This document shows positions 28,700 to 43,207 of a stretch of 64,000 nucleotides of DNA, one piece after another (the first letter of the stretch is position 1; each line of letters opens with the position of its first letter). The stretch lies in the NCBI GenBank assembly GCA_951230915.1, contig OX579640.1, positions 14,900,981 to 14,964,980 of the forward strand. The letters run 5' to 3'. This DNA is from Antitrichia curtipendula. Lineage: Eukaryota; Streptophyta; Bryopsida; Hypnales; Leucodontaceae. A program made the translations under genes and the position numbers. Under the pieces are notes generated by a model. It saw only the letters and a program-made list of their open reading frames with translations, did not search any database and had not been told where the DNA came from.

Positions 28700-29510
28700 T
28701 TTTGAAGTTTTCGTGAATATAAAAAAACACATTAGCTTTCCGGAAATATAATTTGTATTCTGATCGGAGCTTGGGAGCAAAAGTTATGGCACAAAAGCCT
28801 TTTTTTTGGTTCAATAGGTAGAAAAAAAACTTCAAAAAAAACTTAAAGTTATATATATTTGTATATATTGTATTTTTATATACATGAGAAGCTTTGATTT
28901 ATTCCATTTGGATTAGTTATATGAAAGTTATGGACAATCTTGCTTCTTGAAAAACTGATTTGTAGGATTCAATTTGACCTCAGTTTTTACAATTTTTCAA
29001 AGAAAAAAGTTTCACAGAGTTAAGATCTCTTATTAGAACAATTTCACCATTGAGATTTTTAGTATATTTGAATTCCATCTTAAAGCTATTAACAATTTAG
29101 ATTTTTTTTAATCTTGAACCTACTTTTGTTGAACAATTTTTTGATGAGTGAAAACTAAGTGTGTATTTTTTGAATTTTTTTCCTAGACTCTCAATTCAAT
29201 TCTAAATTCAGAACTTCAAAATTGGTAGAGCAAAAATTATAAGTTATGAAGGTTCAAAGCCAAAAAAATGTAGTAGAGCAACATGCAAAAACATTTCTTT
29301 CTTTCACTTTAAATGCAAATATCTTGCAATCTACACAATTAATTTTAGTGAAATTTCTTCCACACATTTCTGTACTAGTCTAGTACAAGATTCTATGGCT
29401 AGATATGAATAAAAAAAAACATTTCAAACTTATTTAGCTCTTTGCTGTAGAAATGATAGTTTTGAGTGATTTTTGATGAAAAAGAGGCCTTGGGACTATA
29501 GGAATTAATA
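28700..29510 (-). mobile_element. Decayed inverted relative of the 17651-18526 element
   Basis: Words near 28870-28950 (GAAGCTTTGATT, ATTCCATTTGGA, AAAGTTATGGACAATCTTG) are the inverse of text at 18190-18260. The 29270-29480 segment resembles the inverse of 17945-18120. The terminal TTAA repeats are not preserved, so the boundaries are approximate. Confidence 0.45.
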
Positions 29511-30012
29511 TAAGAATTGTTAAGAAACTAAAACACTTTATTTTTGGTCACTAATACAAATATTGATTAACCCTATTTATTGCATTACAATTTAAATTAG
29601 TTGAGCTTGTATTAAAATATTTTTTATTTACTTATTTCAATAGTCACTTAAATCTATTCAATCTCAATTCTATAGAGTATTTGTTTTCTTTGAAGTCATA
29701 TGTCATTATTATTTAGCTTGTAAAATCATGTGATTTATACTTAGTTTAATACTAAATTCAATGAAAAATCAATTTAGAATTCGATTTTTGAATTAATTCC
29801 AAATTGGATGTCAAAATATATATATTTTTTTATTTCTTAATCTTTTGCATTATAATGTCCAATTTACTAAGGTATTTGAATCTTTTATTATTTTCCTATA
29901 AATATTTTTAAAATCTATAGTATTCTAATACATTATAAAATAATTTATGGATGAGAACAACATCAAACATTTAAAAGATCTAATTTATTTTGGCTTTAGT
30001 GATCTTCTTGGA

Positions 30013-30241
30013 TTAACCTATAAACGATGATGCAACCATTTTTGGGCTGATGAATGATAAAGAATCTTGTTACATGGGATAGAAGTGCAATTATTCATCC
30101 TCCAAATTTTGTATGAAAAGGAGAAGTCTTCTATAGTAGTTTGACTTCCAATGAGTGCTTTTAGATTTTTTAAAATCGATGATTCACACAATACCCAAAT
30201 GGATGATTTTTATGGTTACCAATTTGTCTTTTAAGGGTTAA
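30013..30241. mobile_element. 229-bp TTAA-bounded miniature element, copy 2
   Basis: It begins TTAACCTATAAACGATG and ends TCTTTTAAGGGTTAA. It is identical in length to the copy at 6410-6638 and alike through most of its sequence in the same orientation. Confidence 0.7.
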
Positions 30242-31640
30242 TATATATCATTGTAGAAAAATAATAATATAATAAATACATTATGGTGATCTATTGAAAG
30301 TGGTTCCGCTCAAAAAATCTTTATGACCATTCATTCTAATTCATTCTAAAATTGCAATGGTTAATAGACAATTAGTTAGTGCACAAAGTATAAGAGTTTT
30401 ACATGCATGTGTAAAAGAAAACATTCAACAATCTTAGTGTTTTTCATTCTTGCATAATTGGACAAGTATGTTTACAATTTGTTGACATCATTACATAGCA
30501 CGTCCTTTTTATTGGTGCAATTAGCTGCACAAATAAATGTATGTCTCCATATTTTTGAAAAACAAATGATGATATGCCAAAGTTGGAACCATTTATGCAT
30601 GGTTTTATTACCATAATGCATTCAACAAAAATTCAAGTTGAAGTATTAAAGAAGAATATTAAAATATTATTGCTTATAATATGATTAAATCCTACGTTTC
30701 TAACCATACTTGACCAAAAAACTATACAACTATAGACATTAGTCTTTTATGTACTAGAGTTTACAATCTTTTGGAACTTATTTGTTTTCTTTCTTTTTTG
30801 AGACAACAATATGATTTCACAATGTGCCATCTGCAAAATTAGTGTCTCTATAAGAATTTTTCTTAAGAAATTAGTGCACCTTAGTGATATTTTATCTATA
30901 CTAACTTAAAGAATGTAATCCTAACAAATGAGCATCAGAAAGATAATACATATAATATTGTACATGAGTATTAGTTTTAATGAGGAAGTACTTAACATTC
31001 TTAACCTTCATTGGAGGCTTTATGGTAGAGGTACCTATTTCCGATAACTTAAGCATTTCAGCATGTAGGATATAAAAAATTCATTGAAAAATTGAGCTCA
31101 ATGCATGGAAATATAAGGATGAGGAAGAATGTAATTTTTTTTTTCAAGAATGAATAATTTATTCAATATAAATGTGGATTTTTCATTTAGGCCCTTTTTG
31201 ATCTTATAGACTCACCTATTACTGTTAGCTTTAGCATTTCTCCCTAAATAAGGAAGGAAAAAAGATGAGTGGATGGAAAGGTACAAACATAGAATCTTTT
31301 TTAATGAACAGTACATCCGACTGTTGTTGACAACAGGTCATCCTATAAAGCCATCATGGAGGGGCTGTCAAGAATAGATTCTTCTTTCTTAACTGCTTTC
31401 TCTGACATGCAAGATGGTCCCCCAATCAATCATGAAATAAATGACTAAAATCAATTGATCTTAACACCCTCTTTTCAAGGTATCTAGGAAGACATTTTCT
31501 TCCTTCCAAATAACTAGAGGATTCAAAACAAACAAGCTACAAATGTTACGTGTCATTGAATTTCCATGTTAGATTTGAGAGGCCATAACACCCTACACCA
31601 ATTACAAGATGACATGTGACACTTTTTAACAAAAATTAAT
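30242..31640. other. AT-rich spacer without recognisable genes
   Basis: No gene or assignable repeat. The MED23 promoter should lie at its right end. The GC-richer transcript leader begins around 31700-31800. Confidence 0.45.
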
Positions 31641-31936
31641 TAATTAATACCGAATCTGACCGTCATCGTAGGTAACAGTGATGTGAAAACTTGCTGGCAC
31701 CGAGCACCCTCCAAATTCACCCTAAACTGGCACCGCCACATACAGGGACCGGTAAACGCAGACAAGCCTCGTCTTCCAGTCCCGACAGACCTCGGATTGC
31801 CGAAGGAGCAGTTTTCTAGTCTAGTCTATTAGGGTTTGGAGCTCTATTTCTTGCAAATCATCGACCTTCCACGCTAGATTTCTCGTCCATGACCTTCCTT
31901 GCCGTTGTTTCCCTTTGAAGCACCACCGCGTCTGCC

Positions 31937-34900
31937 ATGGAGGTCAGCTCTGGAGGTGTGCAGTCCTCAAACAGCCTCCGCATTGCTGTTCAAGACCTCT
32001 TCAACGTTTACTTGGGAGTAAGCTTTCTTCCGAATTTTGATTACTATTTTTTGTGTCGCCCTCTGTCGGAATTTGTTAGCTTCTTTATTCCTCAATTTTC
32101 AGCTTGTGTACTGTAGTCGAGATGACCAGATTGCGAACGAATTGGAGGTGGAGAATTGGTATTTTATGCGAAAACGAAATGGCCTTTATTTCTCAATTGT
32201 GCTTTACCAGCACGGGAGGATCGCGATAGCGTACTATCTGCCTGAATCGTGTTATGTTGTGCTTGACTAGGCATTGGTGACGGAATATCTGGAGTGTGCC
32301 TAAGGAACAGAGGTATTAGGACATAGAGTTTCGCAATATGAATGGGGAATATGCCTGCAAGCGTCCTGTCAATTGTGAACTTGGACGTCTGATTGAATAC
32401 TCGTTATAAACTAGAGCATTTACGAAAAGGCTGTAGACAATCTTCTACTTTGCTTCCAGTTTCTAGCCAGTAAGAAGGTGTGCGACCAACGTACCGGACT
32501 GATACTTGAGGTCTGACGTCAAGTGCTTTGAAGCCTCAAGAGGCGGGGCGTTGACGTCAAGTGCTAGTCCTTTATTTTGATATTCACCTTGTTACGCACG
32601 ATTCTCTGAATAATAATCTGCATAATTAAGGGGTGTAGAAGTCACATCTGGAATATTCCAATGAAACAGTGGGATTAGGACATAAAGCTTCGCATTTTAA
32701 ATGAGGAGTCTATCTGCAAGCTTCTTGTCATTTGCTTCTGAATTGGAACTGATGGAATTTTCGTTGAAGACTAGAGCTTCTTACGAAAATGCTGTAGTCA
32801 ATCAACTACGTTCCCTTAGTGTTTCTAGTCGGTACGAAGGCGTGTGATCAAGGTACTGGACTGGTACTTATGTCTGACGTCAAGCGTTGATTCTTTATTT
32901 TGCAATTCACCTTGTTTCACCATACCGAATATAAATTTGTAAACTCAAGGATTATAGAAACCAGAACGCTGGGAGGTGGAGCGAATTCACCATAGTATAT
33001 ATGAACGTTCTAATGCCAGCTGGTTATCGTTGCCGTCAATTCTATAAATTGACTCCGAGGAACCAAAAGCTACAACTTTGATATTTCGTTTTCTCTCTTG
33101 AAATACGGACATTTGGCACTCTGTTGAAATGGATATTGAAGTTCTTCGCTATATAATCTCTATTGGTTTTGCAGCGGAGCTTGAATGGTAAAGCTGATCG
33201 AAGAGAAAATCTGTAAGTCTCGCTTTCCGACGCGGTGGTAGTAGTTAATGGGGCCGCCAAGTTTGCACGTGATATATTATTCTCCTTCTTACTTCCGCAC
33301 CATATCGTCATTTAGTGCAGAACCTCTGTGGGTGTACTGTCTGTTCTCTTCTTCTCTTGTTATAATCGCTATTTTGTCGGAAGTGATCACTTTTTACGTT
33401 CTCCTCTATCGCATGTCTGGAGCGTATGTTCCTTCTTTGCTGCAATTTAGTCTCGTGAAGTCTCATTTTGATTCTTGAATATTTGAGATTGCAGATCATT
33501 GGCTGTACGAAAGAGGGTGGCTGCAGTAAGCAGACCGCAGGCTCCTAAAGAAGAACAATTTTCGTCCGACTTTTTGCAGTTACAGTCCCAGTTTACGGTG
33601 AGTGAATGTTGTTGGAATACATGTTGGCACAGAGCCAAACAACTTACGTTCATGATTATCGGTTGACTTCGAGCAGTTTTAATTGCGAACTAAAGGAAGT
33701 TCTGCGGAATCCTGAAACTTTGAAGCTCGTCTGGGTGCTTTGAGGAGTAGTATCGCAACTAGATTAAATTGACGCATATGCTGGTTGTGCAGGATCAAGA
33801 ACAAGGGCGGGCTGTGACTGAGGCGGTTCTAGCATCATTGTTGGTACAATGCAGCAACCATTGTTTGCAGTCGGACTTTCTGCTTTCTGCTCTCCAAATA
33901 CTGGTCAAGATGGTTGTTGTTCGATGGGACTCTTTTGTGCCCACTCTGCTGAGAGCCGCTGAAAAAGCTGAAAAGAGTGCTCCAACAACAGGGGGTCATC
34001 AAGGAAACAATGCTGGGACAACTGGGTCTCAACCAACTGGACCTTTGGCAATGATGATGCAGGGCACAACTGCAACTCCTCCCACCCCTGCCTCACCTTC
34101 ACCATCGTCTAACCTATTGACATCCCCTGCTCATGGTAATATTGTAGCATCCCCTGCTCATTCAGGTGTTGAGTATTCTATGAACGCATCGCAATTGTCC
34201 TCTAATAGTGGCACAAGTGTGTCAGGATCAAGAGTGGTAAATTGGTTGCGACCCTTAGTGTGCAGAGTGATGCTTACTGCCCTGGACGGTGAGCTGAAAC
34301 CTGTAACCTGCCTGGACATTCTTTTGCACGTTGTCCAGTGGATCCAAACGTGGGATATTGAGGTGGATGGTAAGGAGGAGGAGGGTAAGAGCAGGTCAAA
34401 TAATTGGAAGCTGGAGTCGAGAATGTGGTTACACAGCTGCGTGGATGTGATTTGGGCGTTAATTGATGAGAATAAGTGCCGTGTTCCCTTTTATGCACTA
34501 TTGCACGACAGATCTCAGCTGCAGGTGAATGTCCTTATCGGATTCTTGTTTTCTTTTTCAGCTGTACTTTGAACCTGTATAATCTCTTCTGCCGAGTCTT
34601 CGTTGGAATGTTACTGTCGCATACTTTTAATGATCACTTTCGCTCAAAATTAGTAAATATCTTATCTCATATTTATGGCAGTCAGCTATATGATGGGCTC
34701 GCCTTATTTAGATTAGCAGTGACAAGTGCATGACATCGAATCAGCCATTGTGTGGCTTGTGCTATCTGAAATTTTGCAGGTGGATCGATGGCCAGATGAC
34801 GAGGCATTATTTGCTCTGTTCTTGGAAGTGCACCGTAGGCGTGATAAGATTGCATTGCACATGCTGCCGTTGGACCAACACTTGCACTGTCCCACCTTTG

Positions 34901-37900
34901 CAACTTTGCGAGTCCCTGCTCTGACGTATCCTGGTACAATGGGCGAACTTCTTCATGGCGAGGTTTGTACCGTTAGTGGTGTCTAGACGCTGGGTCTCGC
35001 TTAGGTTTATGTTATGAATCAGGTGTTGGGGTTTGTCTGCCTCTCATGTCCTGTTCTTGGGTCTTGGAAGTTCCGATTTGCCACCTGATGCGTGTCGGTA
35101 ATCTGGGAGTTTTAAAATTTTAATGAGCCGTGTCTTTAGTAGTGTCTTCACCGGAACTTACTTTCTTGTCTCCGAGGTAGTTTTGATGGTTCCAGAAGGG
35201 CTGCCGGCGTATGCCTGGATGGAATATCTTCAATAACTGCTTCCAAGAACCACTGTTTAGTCTATCATCCAGAGCTTCTCCCTTCTATGGTCCTAAAGTT
35301 CTTGACATCTTAAGACGTGTTCTCGTTTTGCTAGTGGATTTAAAACCGGAGGATCTTTAGACGACCTCTCATGTACCTTCTGTGCGCTTCCTTTTGGATG
35401 AAAGTAGCCTCTAAGAAAACAGGACTATTCCAAATCGTGAGAACGGACAGGGTTATGCTTACAGAGTAATAAATTTTGCAGGACATTGCAACAGCGATAC
35501 CCAAGGGAACTGTAGAGTGGGAGAAGGCAATGCGGTGCTTACGACAGGCTCTGCGTGGATGTGTGTCAACTGACTGGTGGAAGCGTGTGCTAGTCCTTGC
35601 TCCTCGTTTCAAGAAAGGACCCCAGTCTACCGGACCCAGAGCAGGTTCCATGTATGTAGGGCAACCTTCGCTGGAGTTTTCAGCAGAAATGACCTGCGAT
35701 GCTGTAGTGGAGCGTGTTATGGAGCTAATGCAGCCACTGCCGACAGGTTATCTCTGTCTTCCCTTCATATTTTGCAGCCCAGATCAAGAATTACCAGCTT
35801 GGTTATGGTGACAGTCTAGTGTAGTTCTATATTGTTGATTTTCAATGAATTCTGGAAGTCTTTTCTCCTTATTGCTCGGTAAACGGTTCGACAGCTTTGG
35901 TGAATATCTTTATTATTGTCTATACATTTGCCTCGGAGCTTGCTCAAGTGGTTACCACTTCGTCCTGACACACTTCATAGCTGCAGGTAGCTCAAATTCA
36001 ACCGTTACCGAAGCAAGCCGTTGGCAGGAGTGGTTAATGTTTGCAGATCTCTTCTATTTTTTCATGAGCACCGGCTGCCTGGACTTTCTTGAGCTTATTG
36101 ACAAGCTGGCTGTGCGTTTTGCGAATGGAACTGTAATGGCTAGTAATCACGTTACTTGGCTACTAGCCCAAGTATTCCGACTAGAGATAGTGACGTCTGC
36201 ACTCAGCTCTGATTCACAGGTGATTCAAGATTTCGTCACTTCCAACTACTCTGTAGAATTATTGAATCAAGTTGGGTGCTTGCAAGCGATACTCTGCCTT
36301 GAGAAGTTTTACATTCGTGTGAGCTATGCTGGGTGTGAGCCAGGGTAACTCATTGTGTGGTTCTCGCAAGTATTCACAGCCCATGCTTAGTTAATCCTGT
36401 TCAATTTTTTTTTAGGTGGAGACAGCTCGGAAGATTCTGTCTTTGAATATGGCCGAGCGGTCTGTGGAGCAAACAAGTAATGCAACAGCGCAAGCGTTGC
36501 TCTTGGATTTCGTTGGTAGCAGCCAGACACTTCGCTTGTGGTCCATCAACCGCAATATGATGGAGAATCTGCATGGCAGTCGAGTGCAAGAGCACATGCA
36601 GAAGGGAAAGGTTATTGACGAGTGGTGGAAACAGGTTATGAAAGGTGCTAGCTGGTTTAACCATCATGTTGTAAACTCCATCATTTGAGATTTCTCGAGT
36701 GGAACTCCGTTTTTCCTGGATCCGACTGCTTTAATTATTGGCGCTCATGAATTGGAGCTTCTTGTTTGTCTAGTTTTTTTCAATCTAGTAAAGCGGCTAT
36801 ATGGATGCAGGAGAATGGGTGTTGGACTATGCACAACTGGATGAAAAGGAAATGGGAATGGTGTGGGTACTCTCAAATACCATGACTCAGCCTATAAGTG
36901 AGGCTCTGATGACATGGTTCAGGTCAAGTGGTGTAGCTGAAATTATGCTGCCAGGAGAGCGGCTGTCCGTAATTCATGAAACTAGGCCTTTACCTATGAC
37001 TCTACTCTCTGGTCTGTCGCTGCACCTATGTCTACGCCTTTTAACTCAGATTGAGGATCTAACTTTCGCTGGCCAGGTATGGAAGGCGTTTTCTTCAATA
37101 TGCTGATCCATATGCAAGTGGTTTGAAATGAACATCAATAGCATCCTGTGCTAAGGTCTTGTGTGGTCTATGTAGATCATGTCGTTAGTTGTAGCACTGG
37201 TGCTCTTAACTTGCCGAAGTTCTCCGGCTATAAATTCACTGCAGCTCTGTAGTTTCGTTTGATAACATTTTCAGAGAGTCTCGTAAGAGAAGTCGTCTTG
37301 TAATTCACCAGATAACGGAAATATATGACTCATGGAAAAGTGCTCTTTGTGCTGCGAAGGAAGTGACACAACTTGGCTTGCTGGCTGTGTGTGCAGTTTG
37401 TTCCAAGCATTGCTATGATTGAAACCTATGTGCGACTTTTATTGGCTGCTCCTCAAAATTTGTTTCGGCATCACCTCAATGTATGTACTATGCTGTTAAA
37501 TAGGCTAGTCCTTATCTGTCTTCTTGACAATTCAAATGATGGAGACCTCGCTTCGCAAAAGCTAAAGCTACTAGCTTCGAAAACAACAGTTTTAGCATCT
37601 GCAGTTATTCATCCTGAGATGATACTAACTAATGTAAAGGCTGGAAATTGCAGGGAATGATGCATAAATTTCAAACAGGGATGGCAAAGCCTGGTGTTGC
37701 TCTTCTTCTGCTTGAGTTGTTCAATTATCGACTGCTACCCCTCTATCGGTATGATAGGGATTTTCTAGTCGATGACCTAATTGTTCCTACGATTCGAGCA
37801 TGTCTATTCTCCTGCATTTGTGAATTGCTAAGCAGAAACAGGATCAGTTGCTTGTTGACTTTGCTTTTGACAGTCTCGGTTTGGGGAAACTGTTTGTTCC

Positions 37901-40900
37901 AAATTGTTGGTCAATCATTTTGTAATATAATATATTTGATCGATGTCGCAGGTTTCATAATAAGTTGAAACAGCTTATATTTGACATCGCCAAAATCATC
38001 ATAACGGTGAAAGTTAAGAGAGGAGAGCACCGTCTTTTCCGTTTGGCTGAAAATTTAGGCATCAATCTTATTCTTAACTTGAAGGAGGTCTTGCTTGTAA
38101 AGAAAGAATTGAAGGTGAGTTTCTTTAGCAATTTTCTTAGAGTCAACATGAGACTCCAAGGGCAAGCCGATAGAGGCTTTGCAACTTCTTTTATTATGAA
38201 GTTTGGATTACTGGTGTGGTCTAGCATGCAAGACGAGCATACAATTCTTAAAATTTACTCTTTTCCGTGCTCACAAAACTTTCTCCCTTTCTGGGATAGC
38301 GGTATCTATTCATTATCAAGCATCTTGAATTGCGTGATCGTTTTCCTTGTCTTGCAGGGGGCTGCCACAGAGTTTACAGAGACATTAAATAGGATCATGG
38401 TCTTGAACTTGGCGTTTACAATGAAGACTCGAGGAATAGCTGATTTTGAGCACATGGTAATCCTAAAGCCAGCACTGGAGCAAATTCTGACTGGCAGCCA
38501 GCACACATGGTCTGAGAAGACAATGCGACATTTTCCCCCTCTTCTCAGAGATGTCTTAAGCGCCCGGCTTGACAAACGCCCTCTGATCATTCAAGCTTGG
38601 CAGCAGGTTCTCTGTCATTCTTTTAATGGATGGACGTTTTGATTTTTATGCGACTTTTGTAAACATAGGTTCTTGTTGCATATTCAGCAACGAGTAGGAA
38701 AAAATGTTGTAGTTACTCTTATTTGCAAATCAAACCTAGAGTGACCTGAGATGGATGGGGTGTATGAACTGCAGGTTGAACAAACTGTCATGAATCACTG
38801 TCGTCAAATGTTAGTAACCAATTCAGACCCAGCTTATGTGTCTCAATACATCGCACACAGCCTTCCACAGCATCGGCAGTTCCTTTGCGCAGGTGCCTGG
38901 ATGTTGATGGATGTTGATCGTCTTGGGAGTATCAGCGTTGCAAATCTTGTAAGCTGCCATTCTATGCTATTTAACATTTTGAAAGTTTCACTAACTTTCC
39001 AAATCATGTTCTAGTTTTGAATTTTGTTGCAACGGTCACGAATTAGTCTTTCGGCATAAGTTGCAGTTTGAAAACACATTGACAGAAAAGTGAAATATAA
39101 ACTTCGTGGTTACATCATTGCTCCTTCACGTGATTGTAATTCCTGACTTTTACTGTGAGCTTATCAATTTATTGAATATTTCAGGGTCGAGCTCTGAAAG
39201 AATTATCGCCGGAGGAGGTTACCACCAACGTGTACAACATGGTTGATGTGCTGCTTAACAATATCCACCTTCAGCTCAAGCTTGGTCACTCACTGCAGGT
39301 GCATTGACTTGTAGCCAGTTCATGAAAATGTGCATTAGACCTCTACAATATGACGATTTTCATGATGAACCACCACTGAATACTTGCCTCAATGATGCAT
39401 ACACTACGGCGGCAATCTTTGGAGGCGGCACTGAGCGATATCCGTTAATCTTTGCTTTTGTCAATTTTGGTGATAGGGTTATGCGAGTAGGGAGTAATCG
39501 CAACACCTAATCTCTTCCTTTCCTCTATATGTCTTTCCAGTTTATTATTGATGCCTGCTTCTCTTAATCGACTAGTTTGCAGTAGTGTTCCATTGTTTTT
39601 TCTTTACTTGTCTCATTGTTTTCCATTAGTACAGTATTTTTTACCAGTGTGCTTTTAGTCAACTTGTAGTCAAAACTAGAAATATGTGAGACAAGTTAGT
39701 GGAGCAACTTCATAGGCACGAGGAAGGAAATCCGTCTTAAACGATCCATTATTGCTTGCGTGCAGAGCTTGCTCCTGGCAACCAGTCAGCACCTTGCAGA
39801 CTTCATGTGGACTCAAGAGCTTCTGCCCTTTGACATTGTGTTGCTAGCTCTCACAGATAGGGATGACGATGCACATGCTCTGCGTCTGGTGGTATGGCTC
39901 TTCCCTCTCCCTCTACTGCATCACTGCGTTCTTCTGTATGTCTTGATTTTGTGCACATTTACGAGTTGTCTGTGGACTTGAGGGCTGTCCTTGCTATTTG
40001 CCTCAAGAAGCAGTCTTGTATGCGAGTGTCTGGTGTTTGGAGTTGCTAATTTCGTGAAGACTCTCTGACGACTTTGTGATCAGTACCTGTTACCTGGACC
40101 AAGTGACTTGCACCTACATTAGAATCAATTGTACTGTTCGAATTGCTAGAACGATTTCAATTATTCTCGAGTTCTTCATTGTTGTCTTCTATGGAATTCT
40201 GGCTTCAGATGACTAAGAATCTTGTGCATCTATCAGGTAGGTTTGCTTCTCGATCAGGCGGAATTCCAGCAACGTGTTCAAACCTACATTGTCCATCGAG
40301 GACAGACAGAGCACTGGATGCAGCTAGGGCCGTTTCAGCGCCCTGAATACCCTCAGGCCCTTGGTTCCCACCTCGCTGGTAAAGACAGGTGGGGTGCTTT
40401 CTTAGTGTTTTCCAGTGTCAAATCATTACATATGTTCCTTACGTTAGGATTGGTTTCTATGAACCATCCTGCATAATCAAAGTTCAAACAATAATCTTTG
40501 GATGTTGCCTTAGATGCTTTAGTTAAGCCTAAAGACGGGAAAGACGGGAAATGACTGCAGGTTTCCGTTATTCTTTGACGACATGTGTCTTCGAGCATTG
40601 CCAGTGATACCCTTGATAGTGTACCGCTTAATAGAGAATGATGCTACGGAAACTGCGGAGCGTTTGCTTCATGTTTACGCCCCGCTCATTCTCTATCATC
40701 CAACTCGTTTCTCCTTTGTCCGAGATACACTTGCTTACTTCTATGGACATCTGCCTCCCAAGCTTGTGCTTCGGCTTCTCAGCAGTTTGGATCTACCCAA
40801 GGTATGAATCGTCTTCACGGGCCAGTTGCAACTGTGTTATCATTATATCTAATTAACTACAAAAGTGTTATAAGAAAGAAAATTAGTTCGAAATATATAA

Positions 40901-42739
40901 TCTTATTGATTGTATGTGCAATGACCTGCTGCAGATACCTTTTTCCGAGGCTTTCCTTCAGCATATCAAATCAGTTAACTCGGGGAACAGTCCCTCTTAC
41001 GACTACTTCCAGAACCTGCTTGTGGGACTGGTGAACAATGTCATACCACCTTTGCATGGCAAGCCAGGAACACTAGCGATGGGCGCTGATGGTCTTTCAT
41101 CTTCCCGCTTTTTGAATAGAAACCAAGCAGCCGCGAATACGACTATCAACACTCCAGAAGTAAACAAGGCATTTTACCTTCATCAAGATCCGGGTTCATA
41201 CAACCAGTTGTTGCTTGATACTGCAGTGGTGGAACTACTCTCCTTACCTCCTCCTCTTCTCAGCCAAATAATTGCCATGCTAATTCACATTGCAGTGAAA
41301 CTTCCTACCTCTTTCCAAGCTGGGCCTCCAAAAACTCCGCTGTCTCCGTCTGCGGGCGGTGCAGAAGCCTTGCCAGGACAGACCTCTTCTGCCTCCTCGG
41401 CTCAGTACGTGCACTCCCCTTTGATGATACAAGCGTGTGGCCTTCTTTTAGCACAGCTGCCAATCGCATTTCACCTTCCTATATACACTGAGACAGCGCG
41501 CATCATAAAAAAAGATTGTTGGTGGTTAACCGATCCTACCAAGCAATCGAAAGATCTTGATGCTATCTTTGGTTACTCAACTTGGGACCCAAGTTGGGGA
41601 GCTCGGGATGACACAGCCACTGTCATTGGTGAGCAATTTTCCCCGAGTCACTGTTGTTCTCTAGATGACATCGAGTATTCTCATGCATGTCTATTTGCGA
41701 CGTGTATTGTCAACTATTTCATCTTGTTGCTTCGTCTCTGTTTAGATAGTGTTTTATTTTTCCTATTGCATGTACACTGATGATTATTCTTTGGGCACAG
41801 CGAATACTCTGACACTGCTGCACACATTACAATCCAATCTGCCATTTGAATGGCTTGAGGGTATGCACTCCGTCATCACACAGCAGAGACCATTTGTCTC
41901 CGTGGTGCATCTACGATTGGCTTACAGGATAATGGGACCCCTGTTACCTCGTCTGCTCATCTCACGTCCATTATTCGCTAAGGTACTAGTTTTGCCTAAA
42001 ATACTTTTTGAAATACTTGTATAATACACAGCATAAGCATAAGCTTTGAAGTCCCTTGAATTTTAGTTTGCTTTTGAATATTTCAGAGTGATGTTGGTAG
42101 GGTGGTTAAAACGACTCAGAAGATGTGCGAGTCCGGACACTGATATGCTAGTATGGATGATCCGCATGATATGCAGACCCTTGCTCTTCTCTTCACCATC
42201 TTGGCAGATGTATTCGGTCGCACTTCTCAAGTTCCTTCAGCAAGTGACGCTACTGATATTGCCGACCTTGTTGATTTTTTGTAAGTCCTTCGTTAACTCT
42301 TTGATGCATTTCTTGGCACTATTCGTGGACCACTATACTAAGCGTGGCTGATTGAAATTAATCATTTTCTTATCCGATCTTTGCATTTTGTTATCAGTTA
42401 TTTTCCAACCTCATCTTCCATTTCACTGGCACTCTTTCGTTTGACGACCTCCGTCGTCGTGTCTCAATACGCTTCTCGTATTCAACCTTTTGATTTTATT
42501 GTGGCCAACGCAGACATCATGCCGTGATGATGGAAGCGCAAGCGCCAGGGCAAGCTGAAAGACGACCTAGACCTGAGACACTTGTGTTATGCTCAAAAGC
42601 TGTTGAGCGGTTGCGCCCGGATGTGCAAGCCCTGTTCCGACATCTGAGTCCTGATCCCGCCTCCTCCATCTATGCTGCTACTCATCCCAAGCTGGTTCAA
42701 AGACCATCATCCTCATCTCTTATGGGTAGTGTCATGTAA
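31937..42739 (+). CDS. MED23: Mediator complex subunit 23 (22 exons)
   Basis: Tail-module subunit of the Mediator co-activator that links transcription factors to RNA polymerase II in the nucleus. Exons joining in frame: 31937-32017, 33175-33212, 33495-33597, 33793-34524, 34780-34962, 35482-35746, 35987-36219, 36416-36644, 36811-37076, 37397-37480, 37654-37748, 37952-38114, 38358-38606, 38775-38948, 39185-39298, 39766-39891, 40237-40388, 40561-40801, 40935-41628, 41801-41982, 42177-42280, 42514-42739; about 1,577 aa, close to Arabidopsis MED23. Diagnostic stretches: DDEALFALFLEVHRRRD, LAENLGINLILNL, TRGIADFEH, LLPFDIVLLALTDRDDD, LPVIPLIVYRLIENDA, SSIYAATHPK. A Ser/Thr/Gly/Pro-rich insert lies in exon 4. 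The start sits in GCCATGG context. No lesion was found. The least certain join is exon 20 to 21, chosen because it alone restores the KTLALLF match. Confidence 0.97.
32286..32975. repeat. Tandem duplication inside MED23 intron 1 with TGACGTCA sites
   Basis: Two units (about 32286-32648 and 32649-32975) share ATCTGGAATNT, ATTAGGACATA, CTGCAAGC, ACTAGAGC, TTACGAAAA, TTTCTAGYCRGTA, TCTGACGTCAAG and TTCACCTTGTT in order. The first unit has an extra local copy of TGACGTCAAGTGCT. TGACGTCA is the palindromic bZIP/CRE core. The large first intron is where plant intronic enhancers often lie (inference). Confidence 0.7.
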
Positions 42740-43207
42740 CAAATGTTCATTATTTCTTCTTATATTTTAAAGGCTTGAACGCAGGATAGACATGTCTCTT
42801 CATGGATTGCGGGTTATCAAACTAGTCTGTAAATGACTAAACAGAGATTCGTGTATTGTGCGTTGTTGATTCGTCCGCCTTGGAAATTTGCTATGGGTCT
42901 GTTGAAAGCTGGCAAGTCCGTCGTTCCACTGTTTTATTCAGTGCTGATTTAAACGAATGAATGGCAGCAGCACAATTTGTGTTGAAGAGATTGCTAGGCA
43001 GGTACAAAAGAGAAAATGGTAGAAGAGTAGCGGTCCCTTTTCTGTCGCTTCTAATGGACTTCGGAGCTCACTTGCAGTTGGATACAATTTGCGTTGAAAC
43101 TGGATTGGATCCAAGAAAGTGAGCTTGGAATCCTTGGGGTGAAGAATTGTCCTCCGGCATTCTTGAATAGTTCAAAGCACTCAAATATTAGGAAGCTTCG
43201 GACAGGT
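42740..43207 (+). other. 3' flank of MED23
   Basis: It follows the MED23 TAA directly and is less AT-rich than the spacer beyond. It probably contains the 3' UTR. No other gene is seen. Confidence 0.45.

Noticed and set aside
42087..42176. An earlier acceptor (at 42086) for MED23 exon 21
   Set aside because: That frame meets TGA before the conserved sequence. The acceptor at 42176 joins exon 20 in frame and restores the family match.
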